Below, piece by piece: positions 56,555 through 64,000 of a DNA stretch of 64,000 nucleotides. The notes under the pieces are model-generated. The model saw only the letters and a program-made list of their open reading frames with translations. It did not search any database and was not told the DNA's origin. Source of the stretch: Sporosarcina sp. PTS2304 (GTDB lineage Bacteria; Bacillota; Bacilli; Bacillales_A; Planococcaceae); NCBI RefSeq assembly GCF_003351785.1, contig NZ_CP031230.1, positions 2,265,001 to 2,329,000 on the forward strand. Direction: 5' to 3'. Position 1 is the first letter of the stretch. Each line of letters opens with the position of its first letter. The position numbers and the translations under genes are program-made.

Positions 56555-58282
56555 TTATTTCAAATCCATCCAACTATCATAGTAATGAATGGCCATACCG
56601 TTAAAAGCAGGATGATCTTTATAATGCTCGTACACTTTATTAACCTCACTAGTTAAGTAATCTTTACCTTCTTCGTAAAAAGTTAAATATTTTGATTCAT
56701 CGTTGAGTTTACCAGTCTCAACTGCGATAGTAGTTTTTACATTATGTTGTTCAAATATTTTCATCTGTGCCGCTGAGATCGCTATAATCCCGTCATTCCC
56801 ATTAGAACCGTTTGCAGAATCCCGATAAGCCATAATCGCGATATTTTCGACATGATTACTTAGGAACTCTGCAATATTTCCTTTTCCATAGACATTATTG
56901 TACATTACACCGTAGTACCAAAACGGGATATCCAATCCGAACTCCATTCCCATCGAATCTGCATGTTCTCTAAATGTAACGACCATTGCTTGGTAATTCT
57001 TAAAGAAATTATTTACTCTCTCTTCGTATTTCGGGTGTTGATAAGGCTCTACATCCAAATGAATACCTACAAATCTCTCACTCGGTGATGCTGCCTTCTG
57101 GTAGTTTACTAACCATTCCAAAAATGCTTCTTGCTGACTTATTCCTTTTTGACCGGCAATCCAAGTAGGTGCCCCGTCCAATGCGTGAACTTGAATTCCA
57201 TTGGTAGCCGCTTTGTTTATAAAGTACTGATAATAAGGTAATTCTACTTTTTCATTTATTTGTAAGTAGACATCACTTACGTCATGCTGAACTAAATTAC
57301 TAATGACTATGTCCGGTTCAGATACAATCTTCGCAGTATCCCATAGCCATGTGGATAAAGGAATTTTTGGTGCTTTCATGTCCATCCAACTTCCGTAGTG
57401 ATGAATAGCGATACCATTAAATGCAGGGTGATTCTTATAGTTTTGATACACAGCATCTAATTGTTCGTAAAAGTATTCTTTATCTTCTTCATAAAAAGTA
57501 ACATATTGTGAATCGTCAGTTAAACGTCCTGTTTCTACCGCAATCGTCCCTTTTACATTATACTTCTCAAATAAATCCATTTGTGCAGAAGCGATTTGAT
57601 TGATCCCGTCATGACCGTTGGAACCATTGGCTGAATCACGATATGCCATAATCGAGATATTTTTAACATGTTGGCTTAAAAACTCAGCAATATTCCCTTT
57701 TCCGTATATATTATTATATGTTACACCATAGTACCAAAATGGAATATCAATGCCGAATTCCAATCCCATAGTGTTCGCTATTTGCTCGAATTGCACAATC
57801 ATCGTTTGATAATTCTTAAAGTAGTTATTTGGATTTTTTTCATAGTTCGGATGTTCATACGGCTCGACATCAAGATGTATCCCCACAAAACGTTCATCAC
57901 TTGACACTACACTTTGATAATTTACTAACCAATCTGTGAATACTTGTTGCTCGTTTATCCCTTTTTGACCAGCAACCCAACTAGGTGCACCGTCTAAAGC
58001 GTGGACTCTAATTCCATTACTAGACGCCTTACTGATAAACTGTTGGTAATATGCAGTTTCTATAGTAGCGTTTACTTGAAGGTAAAGATCACTTACCCCT
58101 TCATTGACCAAATTATGAATCACTTCTTCTGACTCTGACACAATCCTTGCAGTATCCCACAACCATGTAGATAATTCATTTACATGTTGAAAATCATGCT
58201 TTACAGCAGTTGCCATTGTAGCTTTTGGCAATATACTTACTATCAATAACATTACACAGAGAACTTGGAATATCTTTCTCAT
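56555..58282 (-). CDS. Secreted protein with two tandem TIM-barrel-like halves
   Basis: ATG 58282 gives about 11 bases to AAGGG; GTG 58291 is too close. The 575-residue protein has a signal peptide (about 1-25) and two near-copies of a roughly 265-residue domain (about 38-302 and 310-575). Each begins STWLWDTA, has HALDGAPSW/TWVAGQKGI-like and RFVGIHLDVEPY segments, GIDIPFWYYGV/GLDIPFWYYGV, IMAYRDSANGSNG and TIAVETG, and ends SWMD. The HLDVEPY strand with D-x-E resembles GH18-like active sites, so a polysaccharide hydrolase is likely. It lies behind a GEMM-I riboswitch and next to a polysaccharide operon. Confidence 0.75.
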   Translation of the reverse strand: MRKIFQVLCVMLLIVSILPKATMATAVKHDFQHVNELSTWLWDTARIVSESEEVIHNLVNEGVSDLYLQVNATIETAYYQQFISKASSNGIRVHALDGAPSWVAGQKGINEQQVFTDWLVNYQSVVSSDERFVGIHLDVEPYEHPNYEKNPNNYFKNYQTMIVQFEQIANTMGLEFGIDIPFWYYGVTYNNIYGKGNIAEFLSQHVKNISIMAYRDSANGSNGHDGINQIASAQMDLFEKYNVKGTIAVETGRLTDDSQYVTFYEEDKEYFYEQLDAVYQNYKNHPAFNGIAIHHYGSWMDMKAPKIPLSTWLWDTAKIVSEPDIVISNLVQHDVSDVYLQINEKVELPYYQYFINKAATNGIQVHALDGAPTWIAGQKGISQQEAFLEWLVNYQKAASPSERFVGIHLDVEPYQHPKYEERVNNFFKNYQAMVVTFREHADSMGMEFGLDIPFWYYGVMYNNVYGKGNIAEFLSNHVENIAIMAYRDSANGSNGNDGIIAISAAQMKIFEQHNVKTTIAVETGKLNDESKYLTFYEEGKDYLTSEVNKVYEHYKDHPAFNGMAIHYYDSWMDLK

Positions 58283-58350
58283 CACCAGCACTACCCTTCT
58301 ATTTTATCTAGCTACACGTTATAGTCATTACATAAAATTATTCAAAATAA

Positions 58351-58385
58351 AAACACAGTTCGGCGTGCACACCGAACTGTGTTTT
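58351..58385 (-). terminator. Expression-platform terminator of the GEMM-I riboswitch
   Basis: AAACACAGTTCGG (58351-58363) and CCGAACTGTGTTT (58372-58384) form a 13-base stem. On the minus strand TTTTTATTTT follows. It lies between aptamer and gene, so it is the likely on/off element. A competing hairpin (TTTATTGT with ACAATAAA, about 58394-58421) lies between. Confidence 0.85.
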
Positions 58386-58427
58386 TTATTGCACAATAAA
58401 ACAAAGTGAACTTTATTGTTTTCATTG

Positions 58428-58520
58428 CGCATTTCGTTCGGTAACTGGCTGCCATAGTTTTATACGTTAGGCCCTATAGTTTTGCGTCGCTGCCTTTCGA
58501 CAGGTTTGCTATTATCGCGA
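58428..58520 (-). promoter_or_regulatory. GEMM-I cyclic dinucleotide riboswitch
   Basis: Read on the minus strand: ATAATAGCAAACC, a P2 stem capped by GAAA (CTGTCGAAAGGCAG), GCGACGCAAAACTATAGGGC, CTAA, then CTATGGCAGCCAGTTACCGA. These are the conserved core, tetraloop and receptor of the GEMM-I (c-di-GMP-I) class. The base just before GCAAACC, which I align to specificity position 20, is A (58510) rather than the usual G. It controls the secreted tandem-barrel gene through the terminator at 58351. Confidence 0.9.
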
Positions 58521-58828
58521 ATTATTCTATTTATTTTTCATGCACTCTTCCGCTTACATAACGAGTTTTCTATACATTAAGTATAAGTCTATTTCAACTA
58601 TATGTCTATATTACTCTAATTATTTTACCCTAATTTGTTAACAAATTGTGTCTAGCAGTTTTTTATTATGATTTTTACAATCTTTATCTATTGACATATT
58701 TAAGGGTATCATAATTTATTTCTACCTTTTATAGGTTGTTATATTATTTATTTTCATTAGATGTGATAAAACATGGATTTAATTCCACTTTATATTTATG
58801 TTCTAACATTTATACATTATAAAAGTAA

Positions 58829-58876
58829 AAAAGAAAAAGAGTATGGAGTTTTTCAACTTCATTCTCTTTTTCTTTC
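58829..58876 (-). terminator. Terminator of the BCCT gene
   Basis: AAAGAAAAAGAG and CTCTTTTTCTTT pair around a short loop just after the BCCT stop. Confidence 0.75.
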
Positions 58877-58920
58877 TATGCATATTTGTGAATATGTCGT
58901 TCTAAAAATTAGAATCTAGT

Positions 58921-60402
58921 TTATCGGCGTGCGACTTTTTCATTACCTAGAGCTTTCATTAAGGAAATAACCATCAACAACATGACAAACGAAAAAGGTA
59001 AAGCCGCTATAATGATAGTATTTTGTAATGCCGCCAAACCACCTACCCATAGTAAAATCAATGCTATAGATGATTGAATGACTCCCCATATAATCTTCAC
59101 GCTAGTGGGCGGTGTCAACGATCCGTAAGTCGACTGCATTCCAAGAACAAACGTTGCAGAATCCGCACTAGTTACGAAGAATGAAGCGATTAATAAAATG
59201 GCGATGATTGAAATTACAAAAGACCATGGCATTTCATTAAACATCTCAAAAATCACAAGTTCTGTAGACGAACTAGCTATATCAGCAACACCACTACGCT
59301 GCATATCAATCGCTGTCGTCCCGAACGTCGAAAACCAAAACGAACAGAGTAATGTGGGAACGAGAAGTACACCGACCATAAACTCACGAATTGTACGACC
59401 TTTAGATACACGAGCGATAAACATACTGACAAACGGTGCCCACGAAATCCACCATGCCCAATAGAAAATCGTCCAATCGAATAGCCATTGCTGATTGTTT
59501 GCATTCAATGGCGCTGTTCGAAGGCTCATCTCCACTAAGTTACCAATATATCCGCCAAACGATTCAGTGAACATATTCATAATTAAAAGAGTAGGTCCTA
59601 AGATCACAACGAATGCCAAAAGAACAACAGCTAAGACGAGGTTTGTATTCGATAAATACTTAATGCCTTTGCTGAGTCCCGACCAAGCAGAGGCAACAAA
59701 CAATACTGTAACGACTGCAATAATAACGAATTGCGAAGTGGTTCCAATAGTAATACCAAATAAATAATTGAGTCCTGCATTAATTTGAACAGCACCAAAA
59801 CCGAGTGTGGTGGCAACCCCAAACGCAGTCGCAAAAACCGCAAGAACATCTACGAATATTCCCCAAGGACCATCCATTCTTTTGCCAAAAATCGGTTTCA
59901 ATGTTACTGAAATTAAACCAGGTGAGTCTTTGCGGAATTGGAAATAAGCAAGTGACAATGCGACAACTCCATACATAGCCCACACGTGGAGACCCCAGTG
60001 AAAGAAAGATTCTCGTAATCCTTCTTTAAATGCTTCGTTTGTGTTAGGTTCTTTAGTAGCCGGACTGATAAAATGTGACAACGGCTCTGCTGCACCATAA
60101 AACACTAACCCAATACCCATTCCCGCCGAAAATAACATGGCGATCCATGTTATAGTAGAAAAAGCAGGACGATCACTGTCTTTTCCTAATCGAATTTTGC
60201 CGTACGGGCTAAATATGAGGAAGATACTTAATAGTAATAAAGAAGACAGCAATAGTAAATAATACCATCCAAATGAGGAGGCGACGAAGTTTTTTGCTGT
60301 TCGCGTAATTTCCTCAAAGCTTTCTGAAGCGATTACTCCATACCCTACTGTAATAATAATTAAAGCGATAGTAATATAAAAAACATTTGATATTTTTCTC
60401 AT
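58921..60402 (-). CDS. opuD: BCCT-family betaine/osmolyte transporter
   Basis: The 493-residue protein has 12 helices and BCCT signatures: the sodium-site FSAGMGIGLVFYGAAEPLSHF and the Trp-rich substrate segment WTIFYWAWWISWAPFVSMFI followed by ARVSKGRTIREF. The GMGIG motif indicates sodium-coupled uptake of glycine betaine or a related compound, as in Bacillus OpuD. The C-terminal tail is short, so osmosensing may be limited. It is a single gene. Confidence 0.88.
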   Translation of the reverse strand: MRKISNVFYITIALIIITVGYGVIASESFEEITRTAKNFVASSFGWYYLLLLSSLLLLSIFLIFSPYGKIRLGKDSDRPAFSTITWIAMLFSAGMGIGLVFYGAAEPLSHFISPATKEPNTNEAFKEGLRESFFHWGLHVWAMYGVVALSLAYFQFRKDSPGLISVTLKPIFGKRMDGPWGIFVDVLAVFATAFGVATTLGFGAVQINAGLNYLFGITIGTTSQFVIIAVVTVLFVASAWSGLSKGIKYLSNTNLVLAVVLLAFVVILGPTLLIMNMFTESFGGYIGNLVEMSLRTAPLNANNQQWLFDWTIFYWAWWISWAPFVSMFIARVSKGRTIREFMVGVLLVPTLLCSFWFSTFGTTAIDMQRSGVADIASSSTELVIFEMFNEMPWSFVISIIAILLIASFFVTSADSATFVLGMQSTYGSLTPPTSVKIIWGVIQSSIALILLWVGGLAALQNTIIIAALPFSFVMLLMVISLMKALGNEKVARR

Positions 60403-60748
60403 GTTTCTCCTTTCGAATTGAGGTTACTTTTTCGTTTATGAACGATTATATACTATACACATTGATTATGAAGAAAGCAAAGAAAGAATAAGCAGAGTAT
60501 ATTTCAAATTATGAGCTTTATTTTTTCATAAAGCACCACAAACCTTTACAGAGCATATGTAATGAAGAAAATGTCCACAACATTTTATTCTCAAATAATA
60601 TTAGTTAATGAATTTGTTATGACCTTATACCTATAAACGTATACACTTTACTGCAAAATAAAGGAGTGTACAAAAAAGCTTATTGTGTAATACTACATTA
60701 AACTACTACTATCGAAATGAGTTACATTACGTTAGAGGAGAGATGTAA
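60403..60748. other. Intergenic region, AT-rich
   Basis: This divergent gap of 346 bases has a short hairpin GCTTTAT-ATAAAGC near 60512-60532 and presumably both promoters. Nothing else is recognisable. Confidence 0.5.
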
Positions 60749-61402
60749 ATGCAAGTTATAATCGAATGGACATATACATCACCTAAAGGAAAGACAGCGT
60801 ATTTTCATTCAGATGAAATGCCAGCAGAGGATGCAGTGTTACTCGCTGAAGACATGGAACGAACTGGACGTGTAAAACAACTTATTTTTACAGACACACA
60901 TAATAGTTCCTGGACATTAAAAGAATTGAAAGGTTATATAAAAGGCATACAAACCGACCCCCATAACATTACATTATATTTCGACGGAGGTTTTAATTGG
61001 GATCAAAAGAACGCCGGACTAGGTTGCGTCATTTATTATGATCAGAATGGAACATCCTACAGGTTGCGTAAAAACGCTTCAGTTACTGGATTAACTTCGA
61101 ATAACGAAGCTGAATATGCAGCACTCTACTTTTGCTTGCAAGAGCTTGATCTGCTCGGAGTCCATCACTTGCCTATTCACATACTAGGCGATTCGCGTGT
61201 CGTCATTCAGCATTTGCTGGAGGAGTGGCCGGTGATAGAAGAAGAATTACACAATTGGGCGGATAAAATTGAAGAGAAAATGAAAGCACTTGGCCTACAG
61301 CCACAGTATGAGTTAATTTCAAGAAAAGCTAACGTGGAAGCAGACAGACTAGCGAGCCAAGCTTTGAACGGTGTAGAAATTACAGCGATAAGTGAAAGAT
61401 GA
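60749..61402 (+). CDS. RNase H1-like (reverse-transcriptase-like domain) protein
   Basis: The 217-residue protein has about 70 N-terminal residues of unknown fold and a C-terminal RNase H domain. The four acidic residues are present: Asp79 in YFDGGF, Glu120 in SNNEAEYAAL, Asp148 in LGDSRVV and Asp199 in NVEADRLASQAL. It resembles Bacillus YpeP. It should cleave RNA in RNA-DNA hybrids, though some relatives are weak. The start follows GAGGAGA. It ends at a bidirectional terminator. Confidence 0.87.
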   Translation: MQVIIEWTYTSPKGKTAYFHSDEMPAEDAVLLAEDMERTGRVKQLIFTDTHNSSWTLKELKGYIKGIQTDPHNITLYFDGGFNWDQKNAGLGCVIYYDQNGTSYRLRKNASVTGLTSNNEAEYAALYFCLQELDLLGVHHLPIHILGDSRVVIQHLLEEWPVIEEELHNWADKIEEKMKALGLQPQYELISRKANVEADRLASQALNGVEITAISER

Positions 61403-61408
61403 AATGAA

Positions 61409-61450
61409 AAAGTGGTTGTATCCGATCACGCTATCGGACAGAACCACTTT
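61409..61450. terminator. Bidirectional terminator
   Basis: AAAGTGGTT (61409-61417) pairs with AACCACTTT (61442-61450) around an inner CCGAT/ATCGG stem. Confidence 0.8.
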
Positions 61451-61469
61451 GCTTCTTTACTCATGAATC

Positions 61470-61883
61470 TCACTCTTCAGTTATATTCGAAATAGCTACG
61501 CCACGTTCAGCAAAAACTTTTTGGGCAACAGATAAAGCATTGAGGACACTCGGAAATCCAGTGTAAGGAATTAAGTGCATAATGCATCCTATAATTTCAT
61601 CGGGCGTCAAACCAACATCCAGCCCGGTCTTAATATGCATTTGAATCTGCGGTTTCCCTTGAGCCACAAGAGCTGTAATCGTCGTCAGCACTTTTTGCTT
61701 ATTATCCAGTCCAGGACGCGAATAGATGTCTCCAAAAGCGAACTCCACCACATATTTAGTTAAATCCGGCGCAACATCTTTAAAACTTTCTCCAATCTCC
61801 ATCTCCCCTGCCGGATTTTCTTCACCCGACAAAGTAAGTTCCATCAATTTCTCCAAACCACGCTGATAACGATCTTCCGTCAT
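61470..61883 (-). CDS. Carboxymuconolactone decarboxylase-like protein
   Basis: The 137-residue all-helical protein has the CMD core: YVVEFAFGDIYSRPGLDNKQ, LTTITALVAQGKPQIQMHIK, LDVGLTPDEIIGCIMHLIPY and TGFPSVLNAL. The CxxC of AhpD-type peroxidase members is absent, so it is nearer to the gamma-carboxymuconolactone decarboxylase branch. No protocatechuate genes are close. The substrate is unknown. Confidence 0.85.
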   Translation of the reverse strand: MTEDRYQRGLEKLMELTLSGEENPAGEMEIGESFKDVAPDLTKYVVEFAFGDIYSRPGLDNKQKVLTTITALVAQGKPQIQMHIKTGLDVGLTPDEIIGCIMHLIPYTGFPSVLNALSVAQKVFAERGVAISNITEE

Positions 61884-62082
61884 TTTAAAAACCTCCCTGA
61901 TATATTAATCTACTTTGCATATGATTGTATGAAAACTCTCACTAGACATAGATACTATCCATTGTAACAAATCTTTCTACGAATCCAAATGTTCGGATTA
62001 TAGGAAGAGTCTACCTCATTAATATCCGATCGATTCAAAATCATTTATACTTAAAGAATTAATACCAATTGGAGGCTATGCA

Positions 62083-62379
62083 GTGAATTTTAAAAATATA
62101 GATCAACAAGTTATCAAAAAATATAAAGAAGATGAAACTCTAATGATTCGTTTATTTGTCCAGTGGTGTAAAAACTACCGACTCGATCCAGAGACTCTGT
62201 ATCAACGAGCGTATCCCGATCAAGTTGCAAATGCGGCTTTGAAAGCTGTTATAAAAGACGACGACGGATTCGAGGAACTCGTCATTGATGATGAGATGAT
62301 GTTGGATGTGTTGCAGCTTTTTGGAAATATTGATTTGGCGTTTGTTTTAACAGAAGAGCTTGAAAAGAATCGTCCATAA
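62083..62379 (+). CDS. Small acidic protein of unknown function
   Basis: The start is GTG 62083, seven bases after GGAGG. The 98-residue protein is helical and acidic: IKKYKEDETLMIRLFVQWCK, LDPETLYQRAYPDQVAN and VIDDEMMLDVLQLFGNIDLA. No signal peptide or membrane helix is present. I know no family or function. It stands alone. Confidence 0.65.
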   Translation: MNFKNIDQQVIKKYKEDETLMIRLFVQWCKNYRLDPETLYQRAYPDQVANAALKAVIKDDDGFEELVIDDEMMLDVLQLFGNIDLAFVLTEELEKNRP

Positions 62380-62680
62380 AGAAGCAGACTATGGAAATAT
62401 CATATTTTACGACCAGCTTTTTTGATATAAAAAAAGAATATTACCAAGGCTGCTAATTAACTATAGAATGCACAATTCAATCATTCATTTATAAGCGAGT
62501 TTGACTATCGATATTGGATAGAGTGACATCGACTTGGATCGTCTTGCGCTTTGGCACTTTTAGACGATACGCTTTCCAAAGAATGTCTTGCGGGTTACGC
62601 CTGTCGTCCTCCCGAAGTCGATCGTTTTTGAAAGCCGAAAACGAAAATGTAAATAATAGATTCCAGGCAAATCTCTTCAT
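62380..62680. other. Intergenic region with dispersed repeat
   Basis: A 301-base convergent gap holding a full copy of the dispersed repeat (62461-62578). No convincing terminator or gene. Confidence 0.55.
62461..62578 (+). repeat. Dispersed intergenic repeat, diverged copy
   Basis: TCAATCATTCATTTATAAGC, GAGTTTGACTATCG, then CGTCTTGCGC and TAGACGATACGCTTTCC. Module order equals that at 56281-56428, with an extra GTCTTGCGGGTTACGCC just after. Confidence 0.55.
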
Positions 62681-63841
62681 TTATCCGTAACATTCTTTGT
62701 TTTGAGCCCAATAATAAACCGCTAGACCGATAAGTATATAGAAAGAATAAAAAATGTATAAAGAACTGAAACTGATTACACCAACCAACACTCCTGCTAC
62801 TAGTGATCCCCCACTAATTCCAATATCAAAAACTGACAAGAATGTCGCCAAAGCAACAGGTCTACGTGCAGGTTTAGATTTTTGCAATACAACCGTTTGG
62901 AAACTCGGAAATAACGTCCCCCACCCACCGCCTATAAATGCTGCTGCCATAAAAAATAGCAAAGTATTCGTCGTTAACCCCAAGAGCAACATCCCTATCG
63001 CGAATGATACAATTGCTGGAAAGATGATGGCATTGGCTCCATGTTGATCGTACCAACGGCTGGTTAAAGGTCTTGTTAACAAAAGAACGACTACATAAAT
63101 CACAAAAAAATAGCTTGACTCCGCACCTAAGCCTTGCTCAACCGCAAAAACCGCCATAAAGGATAATACGGATGCATATGCCATCCCAAAAAAAGCACCT
63201 GTTATAGAAATAGGCAATGCGGACATTTCGAATAATGGCGATCTTTTCCGTCCTCCCGGGATCTCTTCAAGCTTCTCTGCCGGAAGACGCGTCAACACAC
63301 CAAACAAACAAGCAATTAACGAACAGCAAGCACTTGTCCAAAATAGAGTATATAAATTATATTCATCTAATACTGTAAGCCCCATAAAAGGACCAATGAC
63401 CATTCCTACATTAGTGGATAAAATAAAATACCCCATGCCTTCACCTTTTCGAGATTCTGGAACAATTTCCGCTACGATGGCTACTGTAATGGTAGTAGCC
63501 ATTCCAAAACCCAATCCGTGTATGAAACGGACTGTAAGCAATAGTGGTATCGAGTCGAAGAAACTGTAGAGGAAGGAAGCGATAGTAAATAGCCCTAAAG
63601 AAGAAAGAAGCATAAACCTTTTCCCGTACTTTTTAATCCACGGTCCCATAAACGGTCTTATTATGATAGCAGCACCGATATAAACGGTAGTAAACAAACC
63701 GGCTACGGCACTCGTCGAACTATAATGCGAAATCGCAACAGTCGGCAGAGTGACAAGCAATGCGAAATACGTTATGATAAAAAAGAAATTCGCTAATGAG
63801 ATACATATGAAGTTTTTAGACCATAAAGAGTGATCGCCCAC
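62681..63841 (-). CDS. MFS efflux-type transporter
   Basis: The start is GTG 63841, after AGGTG. The 386-residue protein has 12 helices and major facilitator motifs: GLFTTVYIGAAIIIRPFMGP with WIKKYGKR in the 2-3 loop (motif A variant) and VRFIHGLGFGMATTITVAIV, then STNVGMVIGPFMG (motif C-like, common in drug exporters). The substrate is unknown. The promoter region continues to the window end, where nothing else is seen. Confidence 0.85.
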   Translation of the reverse strand: MGDHSLWSKNFICISLANFFFIITYFALLVTLPTVAISHYSSTSAVAGLFTTVYIGAAIIIRPFMGPWIKKYGKRFMLLSSLGLFTIASFLYSFFDSIPLLLTVRFIHGLGFGMATTITVAIVAEIVPESRKGEGMGYFILSTNVGMVIGPFMGLTVLDEYNLYTLFWTSACCSLIACLFGVLTRLPAEKLEEIPGGRKRSPLFEMSALPISITGAFFGMAYASVLSFMAVFAVEQGLGAESSYFFVIYVVVLLLTRPLTSRWYDQHGANAIIFPAIVSFAIGMLLLGLTTNTLLFFMAAAFIGGGWGTLFPSFQTVVLQKSKPARRPVALATFLSVFDIGISGGSLVAGVLVGVISFSSLYIFYSFYILIGLAVYYWAQNKECYG

Positions 63842-64000
63842 TAAAGATACACCTCACTGACATATGATTTGTTACAAAATCCATTCCCTCTAGCTCAATC
63901 TGAAGCTGACTAAAAATAGAAAACCATCGAAAATGCTACGCCTTCTGCCAGTATGCTCAAGCGCCCATAGCGATACTTCGAGAGCTTAAAAATCGTGCAC

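Larger units (their letters stand above)
58283..58920. other. Long regulatory region with riboswitch and two terminators
   Basis: These 638 bases hold the GEMM-I aptamer (58428-58520), its terminator (58351-58385) and the terminator of the BCCT gene (58829-58876). In 58530-58828 I see nothing but AT-rich DNA. Confidence 0.75.

Noticed and set aside
59495..59767. Open frames opposite the BCCT gene
   Set aside because: They are shadows of a well-conserved transporter and lack start signals.

Overview
The window looks like a chromosomal segment of a low-GC Gram-positive bacterium of the order Bacillales, most like Sporosarcina and relatives in the Planococcaceae. This rests on AT-rich DNA, strong AGGAG-type ribosome binding sites, frequent GTG/TTG starts, lipobox lipoproteins, and families close to Bacillus proteins (MtnE, BioY, MetNIQ, OpuD, DUF4256, DUF6440). 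No rRNA or tRNA gene was seen. Species assignment is inference.

Bases 1-15300 hold a complete type I-C CRISPR-Cas locus. A resolvase remnant (3-221) flanks the old end of a very large array (405-7263; 102 repeats, 101 spacers, counted by hand). A leader (7264-7420) and the minus-strand operon cas3-cas5c-cas8c-cas7-cas4-cas1-cas2 (15288 to 7421) follow. Array and operon read leftward, so the newest spacers are near 7200. Several spacer pairs hit the same or overlapping protospacers. One pair exposes a GAA flank, which fits a TTC PAM.

Bases 15500-34700 carry a chemotaxis receptor, a DnaQ-like exonuclease, a cobalamin riboswitch driving a 1773-residue surface protein with a transcobalamin-like layout, a HAD phosphatase with an in-frame hexanucleotide expansion, a twice-frameshifted choloylglycine hydrolase-like gene, bioY with a possible BirA site, DUF6440, an MscS channel, a response regulator/kinase/lipoprotein operon, a GGDEF protein, a flavin monooxygenase, DUF4256 and a small membrane protein.

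Bases 34700-48100 are mostly transport and metabolism. A TRAP transporter, cupin and GntR operon lies divergent from an aminotransferase, with GTATAC-type palindromes as likely operators. Next come a universal stress protein, a STAS protein, the SAM-riboswitch-controlled metNIQ methionine transporter beside an MtnE-like transaminase, a tRNA-dihydrouridine synthase and a pyridoxamine kinase.

Bases 48200-58520 are the most novel-looking part. A GEMM-I (cyclic dinucleotide) riboswitch with its own terminator precedes a secreted protein made of two near-identical TIM-barrel-like halves. Downstream is a four-gene operon: two anchored clan-A glycosidase-like paralogues, a membrane HEAT-repeat protein and a processive GT2 glycosyltransferase. 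I read this as a probable cyclic-dinucleotide-linked exopolysaccharide system that I cannot match to a named locus.

The right end holds a BCCT osmolyte transporter, an RNase H-like protein, a carboxymuconolactone decarboxylase-like protein, a small unknown and an MFS transporter. A dispersed intergenic repeat occurs at four places.
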